Shown: positions 51,387 through 59,117 of the stretch, piece by piece
How positions within the stretch are numbered: position 1 is the first letter of the stretch
Layout of the letters: each line of letters starts with the position of its first letter
NCBI RefSeq assembly: GCF_014202315.1
Contig: NZ_JACHGN010000007.1
Location: 132,569-196,568, forward strand
Reading direction: 5' to 3'
From: Thermocatellispora tengchongensis
GTDB lineage: Bacteria; Actinomycetota; Actinomycetes; Streptosporangiales; Streptosporangiaceae
Length of the DNA stretch: 64,000 bases
The notes under the pieces: model-generated
Databases searched by the model: none
Seen by the model: only the letters and a program-made list of their open reading frames with translations
Told to the model about the DNA's origin: nothing
Translations under genes and position numbers: made by a program

Positions 51387-51602
51387 ACTGGGTGGAGAAC
51401 ATTACTCTTCTGCCCTGTCCGTTCCGGGTGAAGGCTGCACTCGGCCGACGTGCTGAGCGGGAGATTCAAAGGCAGACCCGAACCCGGCAGATGATCTCAT
51501 TCGGATCTACTTTGCAATTTGAGTGGATCTTGGATCGGGTTCGCAGAGACGGATCGATTATTCTGAGCTCCAGCCTGTCCGCTGGAATGGTTGAATGACT
51601 GC
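51387..51602. other. Region beyond the CRISPR trailer end
   Basis: About 215 bp with lower GC. A 68-codon frame (51392-51598) begins at the end of the last repeat, but it has no ribosome binding site or recognisable motif. It may contain the promoter of the next gene; no clear element was found. Confidence 0.4.
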
Positions 51603-52070
51603 ATGACCGAGGAGGGCGACGAACCGCCACGACGCGGCAGGCTGCGGCCGGGGTGGGTGCTGGGTGCTGTGGTGGCTGCGGTGGCGATGACCGCGGGCGC
51701 GATCCTGGCCGTCCAGCGGGGCAACGACGACCCTGGTGACTTCGCCAAGGTCGTTGCCGACGCGCTCGCCCAGGGCGGCGACGAGAGGTTTCGGTCGGTG
51801 TTCTGCGAGTCGACGCCGTTGCGTAGCAGCGGAGTGGACGTGTTCGCGCTCGTTCGGCCGACCAAGGTCACGGTGGACACCGTTGTCGAGAAGGACGACG
51901 CCAACGCGATGGCAGTACTGGCCGTCGAGAAGGCGAATGATCGTGTGTGGATCTCGATGGACAAGCAACCCGACTGGTGCGTCGATGAGATCGCCCTGTG
52001 CACGACGGCTGCCGAGCCGCGCATCAGCCCGCCGGCACTTCCGTGTGATGGGCTGCTGGGCAGGGACTGA
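51603..52070 (+). CDS. Membrane-anchored hypothetical protein
   Basis: 155 residues from ATG 51603. A short cytoplasmic N terminus (TEEGDEPPRRGRLRPG) leads to a transmembrane helix (WVLGAVVAAVAMTAGAILAV, about 18-37). The extracellular domain of about 115 residues has four cysteines (VFCES, DWCVDEIALC, LPCDG) that could form two disulfides. FAKVVADALAQGGDERFRSVF resembles the helical start of DUF4878/SnoaL-like exported proteins, but no family is certain. The 67-bp repeat lies 106 bp downstream. Confidence 0.65.
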   Translation: MTEEGDEPPRRGRLRPGWVLGAVVAAVAMTAGAILAVQRGNDDPGDFAKVVADALAQGGDERFRSVFCESTPLRSSGVDVFALVRPTKVTVDTVVEKDDANAMAVLAVEKANDRVWISMDKQPDWCVDEIALCTTAAEPRISPPALPCDGLLGRD

Positions 52071-52175
52071 TCGCAGCCACGGCACTTGCACGGCAAGACG
52101 GTCACGGCTGTCACATTCCTCTGGCGTTCTGCGCGCCCTGGTTGGGAGTCAAGTGGGCGATCAATGGGTGGGTGG
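52071..52175. other. Short gap before the repeat
   Basis: 105 bp without a gene. No promoter or hairpin is evident before the double-hairpin repeat starts. Confidence 0.4.
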
Positions 52176-52242
52176 GCGCTAGCGGGGAGCCACGAGGGGC
52201 TTGCCCCTCGTGACTGGGGGTTTGGGGGGCTGTGCCCCCCAA
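52176..52242 (+). repeat. 67-bp double-hairpin dispersed repeat, copy 2
   Basis: It contains CACGAGGGGC-tt-GCCCCTCGTG (52191-52212) and TTGGGGGGC-tgt-GCCCCCCAA (52222-52242). It is the reverse complement of 34846-34912 with 2 differences in 67 bp. Confidence 0.9.
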
Positions 52243-52387
52243 AGGGCGCTGCCCGGCTTGCGCGAAGCGCCGGATGCGCGGAGCGCGGGAGGACCTTTGT
52301 GCGGGGGGCGGGGGACCTTGTGCGGAGCGCGGGATGCGCGGAGTGTGGGAGGACCTTTTGGGCTGGGGCGTGCCTTTGGGGGGCGCG
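52243..52387. repeat. Degenerate G-rich repeats flanking the double-hairpin element
   Basis: CGGATGCGCGGAGCGCGGGAGGACCTTT recurs in altered form about 70 bp later (for example GGATGCGCGGAG at 52273 and 52331). The same words occur in reverse orientation beside copy 1 at 34.74-34.83 kb. So the repeat family is larger than the hairpins alone. Confidence 0.65.
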
Positions 52388-52393
52388 TAGGCT
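52388..52393 (+). promoter_or_regulatory. -10 element (TAGGCT) for the CysRS gene
   Basis: TAGGCT ends 6 nt before ATG 52400 with no Shine-Dalgarno sequence, so the mRNA is probably leaderless. Confidence 0.55.
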
Positions 52394-52399
52394 CTAGGC

Positions 52400-53800
52400 A
52401 TGCTCCGGTTGTATGACACGCGGCATCGGCAGGTGGAGGAGATCGTCCCTGGGGGGCGGCGGGTGTTGCGGATGTACACCTGCGGGCCGACCGTGTACCG
52501 CTACGCGCATGTGGGGAACATGCGGTCGTATGTGCTCGCCGATTTGATCCGGCGGGTGACCGAGCGGCACGGCGTACGGGTGATCGCGTGCCGGAACGTC
52601 ACGGACGTGGGGCATCTCGTGGATGACGCGGAGATCGACCCCACGGGTGAGGACAAGGTGCTGGCGCAGGCTCGCCAGGAGGGGCGGTCGGCGCTGGAGG
52701 TCGCGCGGTTCTACGAGGACGCGTTCAATGCCGATGCGGCGGCGTTGAATCTGCGGCCGCCGGAGTACACGCCGCGGGCCACCGAGAGCATCGAGTTGAT
52801 GGTCGAGCTGATCGCGAAGCTCATCGAGCGCGGCCACGCGTACGCCGTGCCCGGCGGGTCTGTTTACTTTGACGCGGCTTCTTTTCCCTCCTATGGGGAG
52901 ATATCGGGCAATCGGCTGGACCAGCTCAAGCCGGGGCACCGGATCGAGGTCGAGCCGGGCAAGCGGTTCCATGCCGACTGGGCGTTGTGGAAGGCGGCCG
53001 GGGGCGAGGCCAGGCCCGAGATGACCTGGGAGACGCCCTGGGGGCGGGGGTTCCCGGGATGGCACATCGAGTGCTCGGCGATGTCGCTGCGGTTCCTCGG
53101 CGACAGTTTCGACCTGCACACCGGCGGAATCGACCTGCGGTTCCCGCATCACGAGGACGAGCGGGCGCAGTCCGACGCGGCGGCGGGGCACGAGGTGGTG
53201 GCCCACTGGGTGCACGGTGAGCATCTGCTGTTCGAGGGCCGCAAGATGGCGAAGTCCACGGGGAACGTGGTGCACGTGTCCGACGTCGCGGCGGCGGGGC
53301 TCGACCCCTTGGCGGTGCGGCTGGCGGTAATGGAACACCGCTACCGGCAGCAGATGAACCTGACCTGGGAGACCCTGCGGGCGGCCGACCGTACGCTGCG
53401 CCGCTGGCGTACGCGGGTGGCGGAATGGGCCGAGGCGCCGAGCCGGCCCATGGCGGCCGAGTACGCCGCCCGCTTCCAGGCCGCTCTGGACGACGACCTG
53501 GACACGCCGCTGGCGCTGCGGGTGCTGCGCGAGCTGGAGCGCGATGAGTCGCAGCCGCCGGGCGCCCGGTTCGAGACCTTCCTGCACGCCGATCACATCC
53601 TGGCCCTGGACCTGGCGAGCGAGATCGGCAAGCTGACTCCGGCTCCGCTGCCGGCGGGGGCGTCCGAGTTGCTGGAGGAGCGGGCCAAGGCTCGCGCCGC
53701 CAAGGACTGGGCGGCATCCGATCGGCTACGGGCGGAGCTGGCGGCGATGGGGGTGCGGGTCACGGATACGCCTGAGGGGCAGGTCGCCACCACTGAGTGA
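52400..53800 (+). CDS. cysS: Cysteinyl-tRNA synthetase (paralogue-type)
   Basis: 466 residues. The class I signature is YRYAHVGNMRSYV, with the zinc Cys in YTCGPTVY. Further zinc ligands are in WHIECSAMS and the HHEDE motif (FPHHEDERAQSD). KMAKS is intact. The stem and anticodon regions and a C-terminal DALR-like domain are present, so it is not MshC, which is shorter and ends earlier. CRNVTDVGHLVDDAEIDP and GEDKVLAQA differ from the usual NITDIDDKI of housekeeping CysS, which points to a second-copy subgroup. The gene lacks the ispDF/trmH neighbours of the normal cysS. It charges tRNA-Cys. Confidence 0.88.
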   Translation: MLRLYDTRHRQVEEIVPGGRRVLRMYTCGPTVYRYAHVGNMRSYVLADLIRRVTERHGVRVIACRNVTDVGHLVDDAEIDPTGEDKVLAQARQEGRSALEVARFYEDAFNADAAALNLRPPEYTPRATESIELMVELIAKLIERGHAYAVPGGSVYFDAASFPSYGEISGNRLDQLKPGHRIEVEPGKRFHADWALWKAAGGEARPEMTWETPWGRGFPGWHIECSAMSLRFLGDSFDLHTGGIDLRFPHHEDERAQSDAAAGHEVVAHWVHGEHLLFEGRKMAKSTGNVVHVSDVAAAGLDPLAVRLAVMEHRYRQQMNLTWETLRAADRTLRRWRTRVAEWAEAPSRPMAAEYAARFQAALDDDLDTPLALRVLRELERDESQPPGARFETFLHADHILALDLASEIGKLTPAPLPAGASELLEERAKARAAKDWAASDRLRAELAAMGVRVTDTPEGQVATTE

Positions 53801-53810
53801 GCGGGCTACT

Positions 53811-53894
53811 GTCACTTTCTCCTGCTACTTCTTCTACTTCTTCTACTCCTCTCTCTCCTGCTTCTCCGCTCTACTCCTCTCTCTCCTGCTTCTC
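53811..53894. repeat. Pyrimidine-rich tract with a 28-bp direct duplication
   Basis: The top strand is almost only C and T for about 80 bp. It includes TTCTAC triplet-pair repeats and two identical 24-nt copies starting CTACTCCTCTCTC at 53843 and 53871 (period 28). Variants of GTGAGCGGGCTAC then recur at about 53801, 53931 and 53955. No gene is supported here. Confidence 0.8.
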
Positions 53895-53996
53895 GGTGAG
53901 CGGCTCCGGCGGCTCTCCCGCTTCTCCGTGAGCGGGCTACCGCGCGGGTCTCGGTGAGCGGGTTCCTCTGGCTTTCCGCCTGCTGCGGGGGGCGGG

Positions 53997-54995
53997 CTAC
54001 AGCTTGCGGGATTCGCCCACCGCAAGGGGCCACAGGTTTTCCTCGGGCAGGCCGCGCTCGGCCCAGGCGCGCCGGGCGAGGCGGAGTGGGGCCATCAAGG
54101 GCTCGCCCGACAGCACGAACGTGCCCCAGTGCATGGTGGCCATCCGGGGGGCGCCGACGTCCAGGCAGCCGCGTACGGCCTCGTCGGGGTCCACGTGGCT
54201 GCCCTTGGTGAACCAGCGCGGCTCGTACGCCCCTACCGGCATCAGGGCCAGGTCGATGCCGGGGTGCCGCTCGCCGATCTCCTGGAACCGCTCCCCGTAC
54301 GCCGTGTCGCCGGCGAAGTAGATGCGGTGTTCGGCGGTGGAGATGACCCAGCCGCCCCACAGGGTGCGGCAGGTGTCGAAGACGCCGCGGCGGCTCCAGT
54401 GGTGGGCGGGTACGAAGTCGAAGCGGACCGGGCCGATGGAGGCGGACTCCCACCAGTCCAGTTCCTCCACGCGGCGGAAGCCGCGCCGGGTGAACCACAG
54501 TTTGAGCTTGGCGGGGACGAAGATCGGGGTGTCCTTGGGCAGGCGGCGCAGGGTGGGCGCGTCGAGGTGGTCGTAGTGGTTGTGGCTGATGACCACGGCG
54601 TCCACGCGGGGCAGTTCGTTCCAGGCGACGCCGGGCGGGGTGAGCCGGGGCCGGATGCCGGGGATGCGGCGCGACCAGACGGGGTCGGTGAGCACGGTCA
54701 GGCCGCCGATCTGGATCACGAACGTGGCGTGGCCGACCCAGGTGACGATGGTGTCGGTGGCGGTGGCGCGGGGCAGGCCGGTGCGCTGGACGGGGATGAG
54801 GTCGGCGTCGCCGATGTCGGTGCGGAAGCCGCCGTACCAGGTGACGCTGACGAGCTCGCTGAAGCCGGCGAGGGGCGATGTCAGCCGGTCCCTGAAGGAG
54901 CGGGGCCATTGGCGATGCGGCTTGTGTCCGGGCCGGACGACGATGTCGGGGACGGGGATCGCGGTGGAAGGGGTCGGCTGCATCGCTTGCGACAT
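53997..54995 (-). CDS. MBL-fold hydrolase, NAPE-PLD-like
   Basis: 332 residues from ATG 54995; GGGAG lies 6 nt upstream. WVGHATFVIQIGGLTVLTDPVWS and VISHNHYDHLD (HxHxDH) are the NAPE-phospholipase D/UlaG-type signatures. FVPAHHWSRRG, YFAGDTAYGE and MHWGTF supply the remaining metal ligands. The first 70 residues include SVTWYGGFRTDIGDADL-like family features. Relatives cleave phosphodiesters of N-acyl ethanolamine phospholipids or sugar lactones. The bacterial substrate is unknown. It is transcribed alone. Confidence 0.9.
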   Translation of the reverse strand: MSQAMQPTPSTAIPVPDIVVRPGHKPHRQWPRSFRDRLTSPLAGFSELVSVTWYGGFRTDIGDADLIPVQRTGLPRATATDTIVTWVGHATFVIQIGGLTVLTDPVWSRRIPGIRPRLTPPGVAWNELPRVDAVVISHNHYDHLDAPTLRRLPKDTPIFVPAKLKLWFTRRGFRRVEELDWWESASIGPVRFDFVPAHHWSRRGVFDTCRTLWGGWVISTAEHRIYFAGDTAYGERFQEIGERHPGIDLALMPVGAYEPRWFTKGSHVDPDEAVRGCLDVGAPRMATMHWGTFVLSGEPLMAPLRLARRAWAERGLPEENLWPLAVGESRKL

Positions 54996-55058
54996 GGGCG
55001 CTCCCTGGTACGTTCCGTCGCTCGCCCCCCGCGAGCGCACGATTTCTCAGCAATCGCC

Positions 55059-55073
55059 GTGAGAACCGCTCAC
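55059..55073. promoter_or_regulatory. Inverted repeat upstream of the MBL gene
   Basis: GTGAG-AACCG-CTCAC is a 5-bp perfect inverted repeat 64 bp upstream of ATG 54995 in an AT-richer stretch. It could be an operator. Confidence 0.35.
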
Positions 55074-55110
55074 ATACCGTTAATGATCCCCTGTATCAGG
55101 AAAATATGCC

Positions 55111-55578
55111 TCATACGACCGAACTATCCGGTCCCTCCTCCTTGGAGGGGATCACCGTCCTCCGCACCCACCATGGCGAGCGGCGCCGGTAGCCGCCCTC
55201 GTCCAGGTCGGCCAGCCACTCGAACAGGTTCCAGCTCCCGTGGTGCCCGCAGATCAGCACCGAGACGCCCACCGCGGCGAAGTAGAGCGGGAGCATCAGC
55301 ACACCCAGGCAGAACGCGTACTGGGTGGCGTGCCGCGCCTCGTGGCGCAGCAGCGGCCCGGTGAGGTACCCCTCGTCCTCCGACCGCCTGGTCAGCACCA
55401 CGTTGCCCAGCGTGAACGCCCCCGCCACCGGGAACGGGATGCGGTAGCCGTGGGCGAGCAGCAACCCTCCGGGCCCCTTGGTGACCCGCGCCCGGCCCAG
55501 CCGGGCCACCAGCAGCCCGAGCGGCGTGGACAGGTTGACGTAGTTGACCACCCGCCGCGCCCGCTGCCAGCCGCTCAT
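55111..55578 (-). CDS. HExxH-motif membrane protein of unknown function
   Basis: 155 residues from ATG 55578. LLRHEARHATQYAF carries His79-Glu80-x2-His83, a zinc-metalloprotease-like motif reminiscent of DUF4157. It is followed by a hydrophobic helix (VLMLPLYFAAVGVSVLICG, about 93-112). The tail is short and charged. GYRIPFPVAGAFTLGNVVL resembles a substrate-binding beta strand in such small peptidases. It lies 4 bp after the DUF6113 gene, so it belongs to the mshB operon. Protease activity is only suggested by the motif. Confidence 0.65.
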   Translation of the reverse strand: MSGWQRARRVVNYVNLSTPLGLLVARLGRARVTKGPGGLLLAHGYRIPFPVAGAFTLGNVVLTRRSEDEGYLTGPLLRHEARHATQYAFCLGVLMLPLYFAAVGVSVLICGHHGSWNLFEWLADLDEGGYRRRSPWWVRRTVIPSKEEGPDSSVV

Positions 55579-55582
55579 CACC

Positions 55583-56059
55583 CTACGATTGTGTGCTCCC
55601 CCGGTCGCGATGGCCAGAGAGCCTGTGCTCCTTCAGCAACCAGGACGGGCCGCGCGACGGGACGGCCAGGACGGCGACCACGATGGCGGCGAAACCGCCG
55701 TACAGGTACAGATAGCCGGCGAAGTTGGCCGCGATGACCAGGTCGCCCTCGCCGCGTTCGACGGTGAACACGACCGAGGCCAGCAGCCAGCCCAGGGCGA
55801 TCACCACGGCGGGCAGCCTGCCGTCCATGAGCCGGCCGAGCCCGTACACCGCGCCGAACAGCAGCACGATCCAGGCGATGGCCGCGATGGGCACGTGCTC
55901 GCCCAGGTAGTGGTTGTGCTGGAAGCCGCCCGCCACGCCGAGCACCAGGCCCAGCACGAACAGCATGCCGTACAGGGCGCCCAGCAGCGTCGGATCGAGC
56001 CAGCGCGGCCCGTGCGGCGGCCCGTCCGTCGCGCCCGATTCGGGCGCCATCTCCCCCAT
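55583..56059 (-). CDS. DUF6113-like integral membrane protein
   Basis: 158 residues from ATG 56059 with four transmembrane helices: ALYGMLFVLGLVLGVAGGF, IAAIAWIVLLFGAVYGLG, AVVIALGWLLASVVFTV and a final YLYGGFAAIVVAVLAV. QHNHYLGEHVP links the first two. TAACCT overlaps the mshB stop codon and ends 8 nt before ATG, so there is an internal promoter. A membrane protein of this family follows mshB in many actinomycetes. The function is unknown. Confidence 0.78.
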   Translation of the reverse strand: MGEMAPESGATDGPPHGPRWLDPTLLGALYGMLFVLGLVLGVAGGFQHNHYLGEHVPIAAIAWIVLLFGAVYGLGRLMDGRLPAVVIALGWLLASVVFTVERGEGDLVIAANFAGYLYLYGGFAAIVVAVLAVPSRGPSWLLKEHRLSGHRDRGSTQS

Positions 56060-56067
56060 GAGCTGCA

Positions 56068-56073
56068 AGGTTA
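56068..56073 (-). promoter_or_regulatory. -10 element (TAACCT) for the DUF6113 gene
   Basis: TAACCT on the minus strand includes the mshB stop codon and ends 8 nt before ATG 56059. Confidence 0.4.
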
Positions 56074-56976
56074 GTGGACTCCCCCGAACAGATCGTCTTC
56101 CCGGTCGAACGGCTCGCCGATGCCGCCCGCCTCGTACGGGGCGCCGGGGCCGGGCGGGCCGGGACGGCCGGCGCGCAGGATGAAGTGCTCCACGCCCAGG
56201 GCCTGCTGGCCGATGTTGTTGGACAGGGCGTACCAGGGGGCGGAGACGGTGATCTGGGTGCGGTGGGCGCGCATGGCGTCGAGCTTGGCGCCGACGTACG
56301 CGCGGGCGTCGATCTCGGTGGTGACGTCGGCGTCGGCGCAGCCGAAGGGGGAGTCGTCGGGGTCCTCGGGCATGAAGGGGGCGCCCGACTCGCGCATCGC
56401 CTCGGCGGTGCGCTTCATCACCGACCGCGGCATCGCGGTGTGGTAGAACTTCGCGATCCGCCACGGCTCGCCGGCGCCGTGGGCGGGGTCGGCGGCCAGT
56501 TCGCGGGCGCGGCGCGAGACGCGGTGGGCCTGGATGTGGTCGGGGTGGCCGTAGAAGCCGTTCTCGTCGTAGGTGACCAGGACCTGGGGACGGACCTCGC
56601 GGATCACCTCGGCGAGGGCGGCGGCGGCCTCGTCCAGGTCGGCCTGCCAGAACGCGCGGGGGTGGTGGTTGGCGGCCACGCCCATCATGCCGGAGTCGCG
56701 CCAGCGGCCGGGGCCGCCGAGGAAACGGTGGTCGGTGACCCCCAGGGCGGCGCAGGCGGCGGCCAGTTCGCCGATGCGGTACTCGCCGAGGGCGTCGTCG
56801 CGGTCGGCCGCGAGGTGGGCGAGCTCGGGCGGGATGACCTCGCCCTCTTCGCCGAGGGTGCAGGTCACGAGGGTGACGGCCGCGCCCTCGGCGGCGTACT
56901 TGGCCATGGTCGCGCCGGTGCCGATGGTCTCGTCGTCCGGGTGGGCGTGCACGAGCAGCAGCCGCCGATCAGTCAT
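56071..56976 (-). CDS. mshB: Mycothiol biosynthesis deacetylase MshB
   Basis: 301 residues of the LmbE/PIG-L fold. [13 protein letters not shown] (His12, Asp14-Asp15) and [10 protein letters not shown] supply the zinc ligands and catalytic Asp. [15 protein letters not shown] and [18 protein letters not shown] are MshB hallmarks. The enzyme deacetylates GlcNAc-inositol to GlcN-inositol, the second stage of mycothiol synthesis. TACCCT ends 7 nt before ATG 56976, so it is probably leaderless. It is divergent from the S9 peptidase gene. Confidence 0.95.
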   Translation of the reverse strand: MTDRRLLLVHAHPDDETIGTGATMAKYAAEGAAVTLVTCTLGEEGEVIPPELAHLAADRDDALGEYRIGELAAACAALGVTDHRFLGGPGRWRDSGMMGVAANHHPRAFWQADLDEAAAALAEVIREVRPQVLVTYDENGFYGHPDHIQAHRVSRRARELAADPAHGAGEPWRIAKFYHTAMPRSVMKRTAEAMRESGAPFMPEDPDDSPFGCADADVTTEIDARAYVGAKLDAMRAHRTQITVSAPWYALSNNIGQQALGVEHFILRAGRPGPPGPGAPYEAGGIGEPFDREDDLFGGVH

Positions 56977-56983
56977 GGGTACG

Positions 56984-56989
56984 AGGGTA
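56984..56989 (-). promoter_or_regulatory. -10 element (TACCCT) for mshB
   Basis: TACCCT on the minus strand ends 7 nt before ATG 56976, with no ribosome binding site. Confidence 0.45.
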
Positions 56990-57023
56990 GTCGTGACGGC
57001 CGCGCCTGGCAGGATGGGGTGTC

Positions 57024-59117
57024 ATGACCGACAGTCCGAGCCAGAGCTTCCCCCGCCTCCACGCCAGGACCCGGCGTTTCTCGCTGGGGGTCCCGCGCGG
57101 CTTCACCGTCACCCCCGACGGGGAGCGGATCTACTTCCTGCGCTCGCGCAGCGGGGTGGACCCGGTGACCTGCCTGTGGGAGTTCGACGTGGCCTCGGGT
57201 GACGAGCGGCTGGTGGTCAACCCGGCCGCGCTCGACGCCGCCGGGGAGGACCTGCCGCCGGAGGAGCGGGCCAGGCGGGAACGCAGCCGCGAGACCGCGG
57301 GCGGGATCGTGGCGTACGCGACCGACGCGCAGGTGACGATCGCCGCGTACGCGCTGTCGGGCGCGCTGTACGTCACCGACCTGGCGAGCGGCGCGACCCG
57401 CGAGCTGACCACGCCGGGGCCGGTGATCGACCCGCGCCCGTCGCCCGACGGGCGGCACGTGGCGTACGTGACCGGCGGGGCGCTGCGGGTGCACGAGCTG
57501 GCCAGCGGCGCCGACCGGGCGCTCGCCGAGCCCGAGTCGGCGACCGTGACCTACGGGCTGGCGGAGTTCATCGCGGCCGAGGAGATGGACCGGCACCGCG
57601 GCTACTGGTGGGCGCCGTCCAGTGAGGCCCTGCTGGTCGCGCGGGTGGACGAGGAGCCGGTGCGGCTGTGGCACATCGCCGACCCGGCCAACCCCGACCG
57701 GCCGGCGGTGGCGCAGCGCTACCCGGCGGCGGGCACGGCCAACGCGGTGGTGGAGCTGTACGCGGTGGGCCTGGACGGCTCGCGGGTGCCGGTGCCGGTG
57801 GAGCAGGAGTACCTGGCCACCGCCACCTGGGACTCCCGGGGCGTGCTCCTGGTGACCATGCCGCGTGACCAGAAGTCGATGCGGCTGCTGGCCGCCGACC
57901 CGGCCACCGGCGCGACCACGCTGCTGCGCGAGGACTCCGACCCCGCCTGGGTGGACGTCGTGCCCGGCGTGCCCGCCCGGCTGCCCGGCGGCGAGCTGGT
58001 GTGGACCGAGGTGTCCGAGGGCGGGCGGCGGCTGCTGGTCGGCGACCGGCCGGTCACCCCGCCCACGCTCCAGGTGCGCGGGGTCACCGCGGTGGACGGC
58101 GGCACGGTGCTGTTCCGCGCCTCGGGCGGCGACCCGGCCTCGATCCAGGCGTGGGCCTGGCGCGAGGGCGCGCTCACGCTGGTGAGCCCGGAGGAGGACG
58201 GCGTGTACTCCGCCGCCGCGGCGGCGGGCGGCACCGTGGTGCTGACCGGCCAGATCCTCGACGGCGAGGGCCAGGTGGCCCGGGTGCTGCGCGAGGGCCG
58301 CCCGGCCGGCCACATCGCCTCGGTGGCCGAGCGGCCGGGGCTGGACCTGCGGGTCTCCCTGGTGCGCACCGGCGAGCGCGACCTGGCCACCGCCGTGCTG
58401 CTGCCCTCCTGGCACGTGCCGGGCTCGGCCCGGCTGCCGGTGCTGATGGACCCGTACGGCGGGCCGCACGCGCAGCGGGTGCTGGCCGCGAGCGGGGCGT
58501 TCCTGACCAGCCAGTGGTTCGCCGAGCAGGGCTTCGCGGTGGTCGTGGCCGACGGGCGCGGCACCCCGGGGCGCGGCCCCGCCTTCGAGCGGGAGGTGCT
58601 GCACGACCTGGCCGGGCCGGTCCTTGAGGACCAGGTGGACGCGCTGCTGGGCGCGGCCCGCCACTACCCCGGCGATCTCGACCTGGACCGGGTGGGCATC
58701 CGGGGCTGGTCGTTCGGCGGCTACCTGGCGGCGCTGGCGGTGCTGCGCCGGCCCGACGTGTTCCACGCGGCGGTGGCCGGCGCGCCGGTGACCGACTGGA
58801 TGCTGTACGACACCTGCTACACCGAGCGCTACCTGGGGCACCCGGAGCAGGACCCGGGGCCGTACGAGCGGTCGAGCCTGCTCGGCGACGCGGCCAAGCT
58901 GGAGCGCCCGCTGCTGCTCATCCACGGCCTGGCCGACGACAACGTGGTGGCGGCCCACACGCTGCGCCTGTCGTCGGCGCTGCTGGCCGCGGGCCGCCCG
59001 CACACCGTGCTGCCGCTGTCGGGCGTCACCCACATGACCCCGCAGGAGGTCGTGGCCGAGAACCTGCTGCTGCTCCAGGTCGAGTTCCTGAAGCGGTCGC
59101 TGGGGGTCAGCGCTTGA
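57024..59117 (+). CDS. Prolyl oligopeptidase family (S9) serine peptidase
   Basis: 697 residues. The first 430 form a DPP-IV-type beta-propeller (FTVTPDGERIYFLRSRSG, PRPSPDGRHVAYVTGG), with the EE substrate motif in AEFIAAEEMDRHRGYWW. The hydrolase domain has YGGPHAQRVL as oxyanion region, Ser563 in GWSFGGYLA, Asp639 in GLADDNV and His670 in GVTHMTP. It has no signal peptide, so it is cytosolic. It trims peptides with Pro or Ala near the N terminus. It ends in an 11-bp convergent overlap with the ABC exporter gene. Confidence 0.94.
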   Translation: MTDSPSQSFPRLHARTRRFSLGVPRGFTVTPDGERIYFLRSRSGVDPVTCLWEFDVASGDERLVVNPAALDAAGEDLPPEERARRERSRETAGGIVAYATDAQVTIAAYALSGALYVTDLASGATRELTTPGPVIDPRPSPDGRHVAYVTGGALRVHELASGADRALAEPESATVTYGLAEFIAAEEMDRHRGYWWAPSSEALLVARVDEEPVRLWHIADPANPDRPAVAQRYPAAGTANAVVELYAVGLDGSRVPVPVEQEYLATATWDSRGVLLVTMPRDQKSMRLLAADPATGATTLLREDSDPAWVDVVPGVPARLPGGELVWTEVSEGGRRLLVGDRPVTPPTLQVRGVTAVDGGTVLFRASGGDPASIQAWAWREGALTLVSPEEDGVYSAAAAAGGTVVLTGQILDGEGQVARVLREGRPAGHIASVAERPGLDLRVSLVRTGERDLATAVLLPSWHVPGSARLPVLMDPYGGPHAQRVLAASGAFLTSQWFAEQGFAVVVADGRGTPGRGPAFEREVLHDLAGPVLEDQVDALLGAARHYPGDLDLDRVGIRGWSFGGYLAALAVLRRPDVFHAAVAGAPVTDWMLYDTCYTERYLGHPEQDPGPYERSSLLGDAAKLERPLLLIHGLADDNVVAAHTLRLSSALLAAGRPHTVLPLSGVTHMTPQEVVAENLLLLQVEFLKRSLGVSA

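Noticed and set aside
48776-51469. Long minus-strand reading frames through the CRISPR array
   Set aside because: They are Gly/Pro/His repeats made by translating the 61-bp repeat unit (period-61 shifts the frame each time). No start signals or family match.
51392-51598. 68-codon frame just after the last CRISPR repeat
   Set aside because: It starts at the array end without a ribosome binding site or promoter and shows no recognisable motif.
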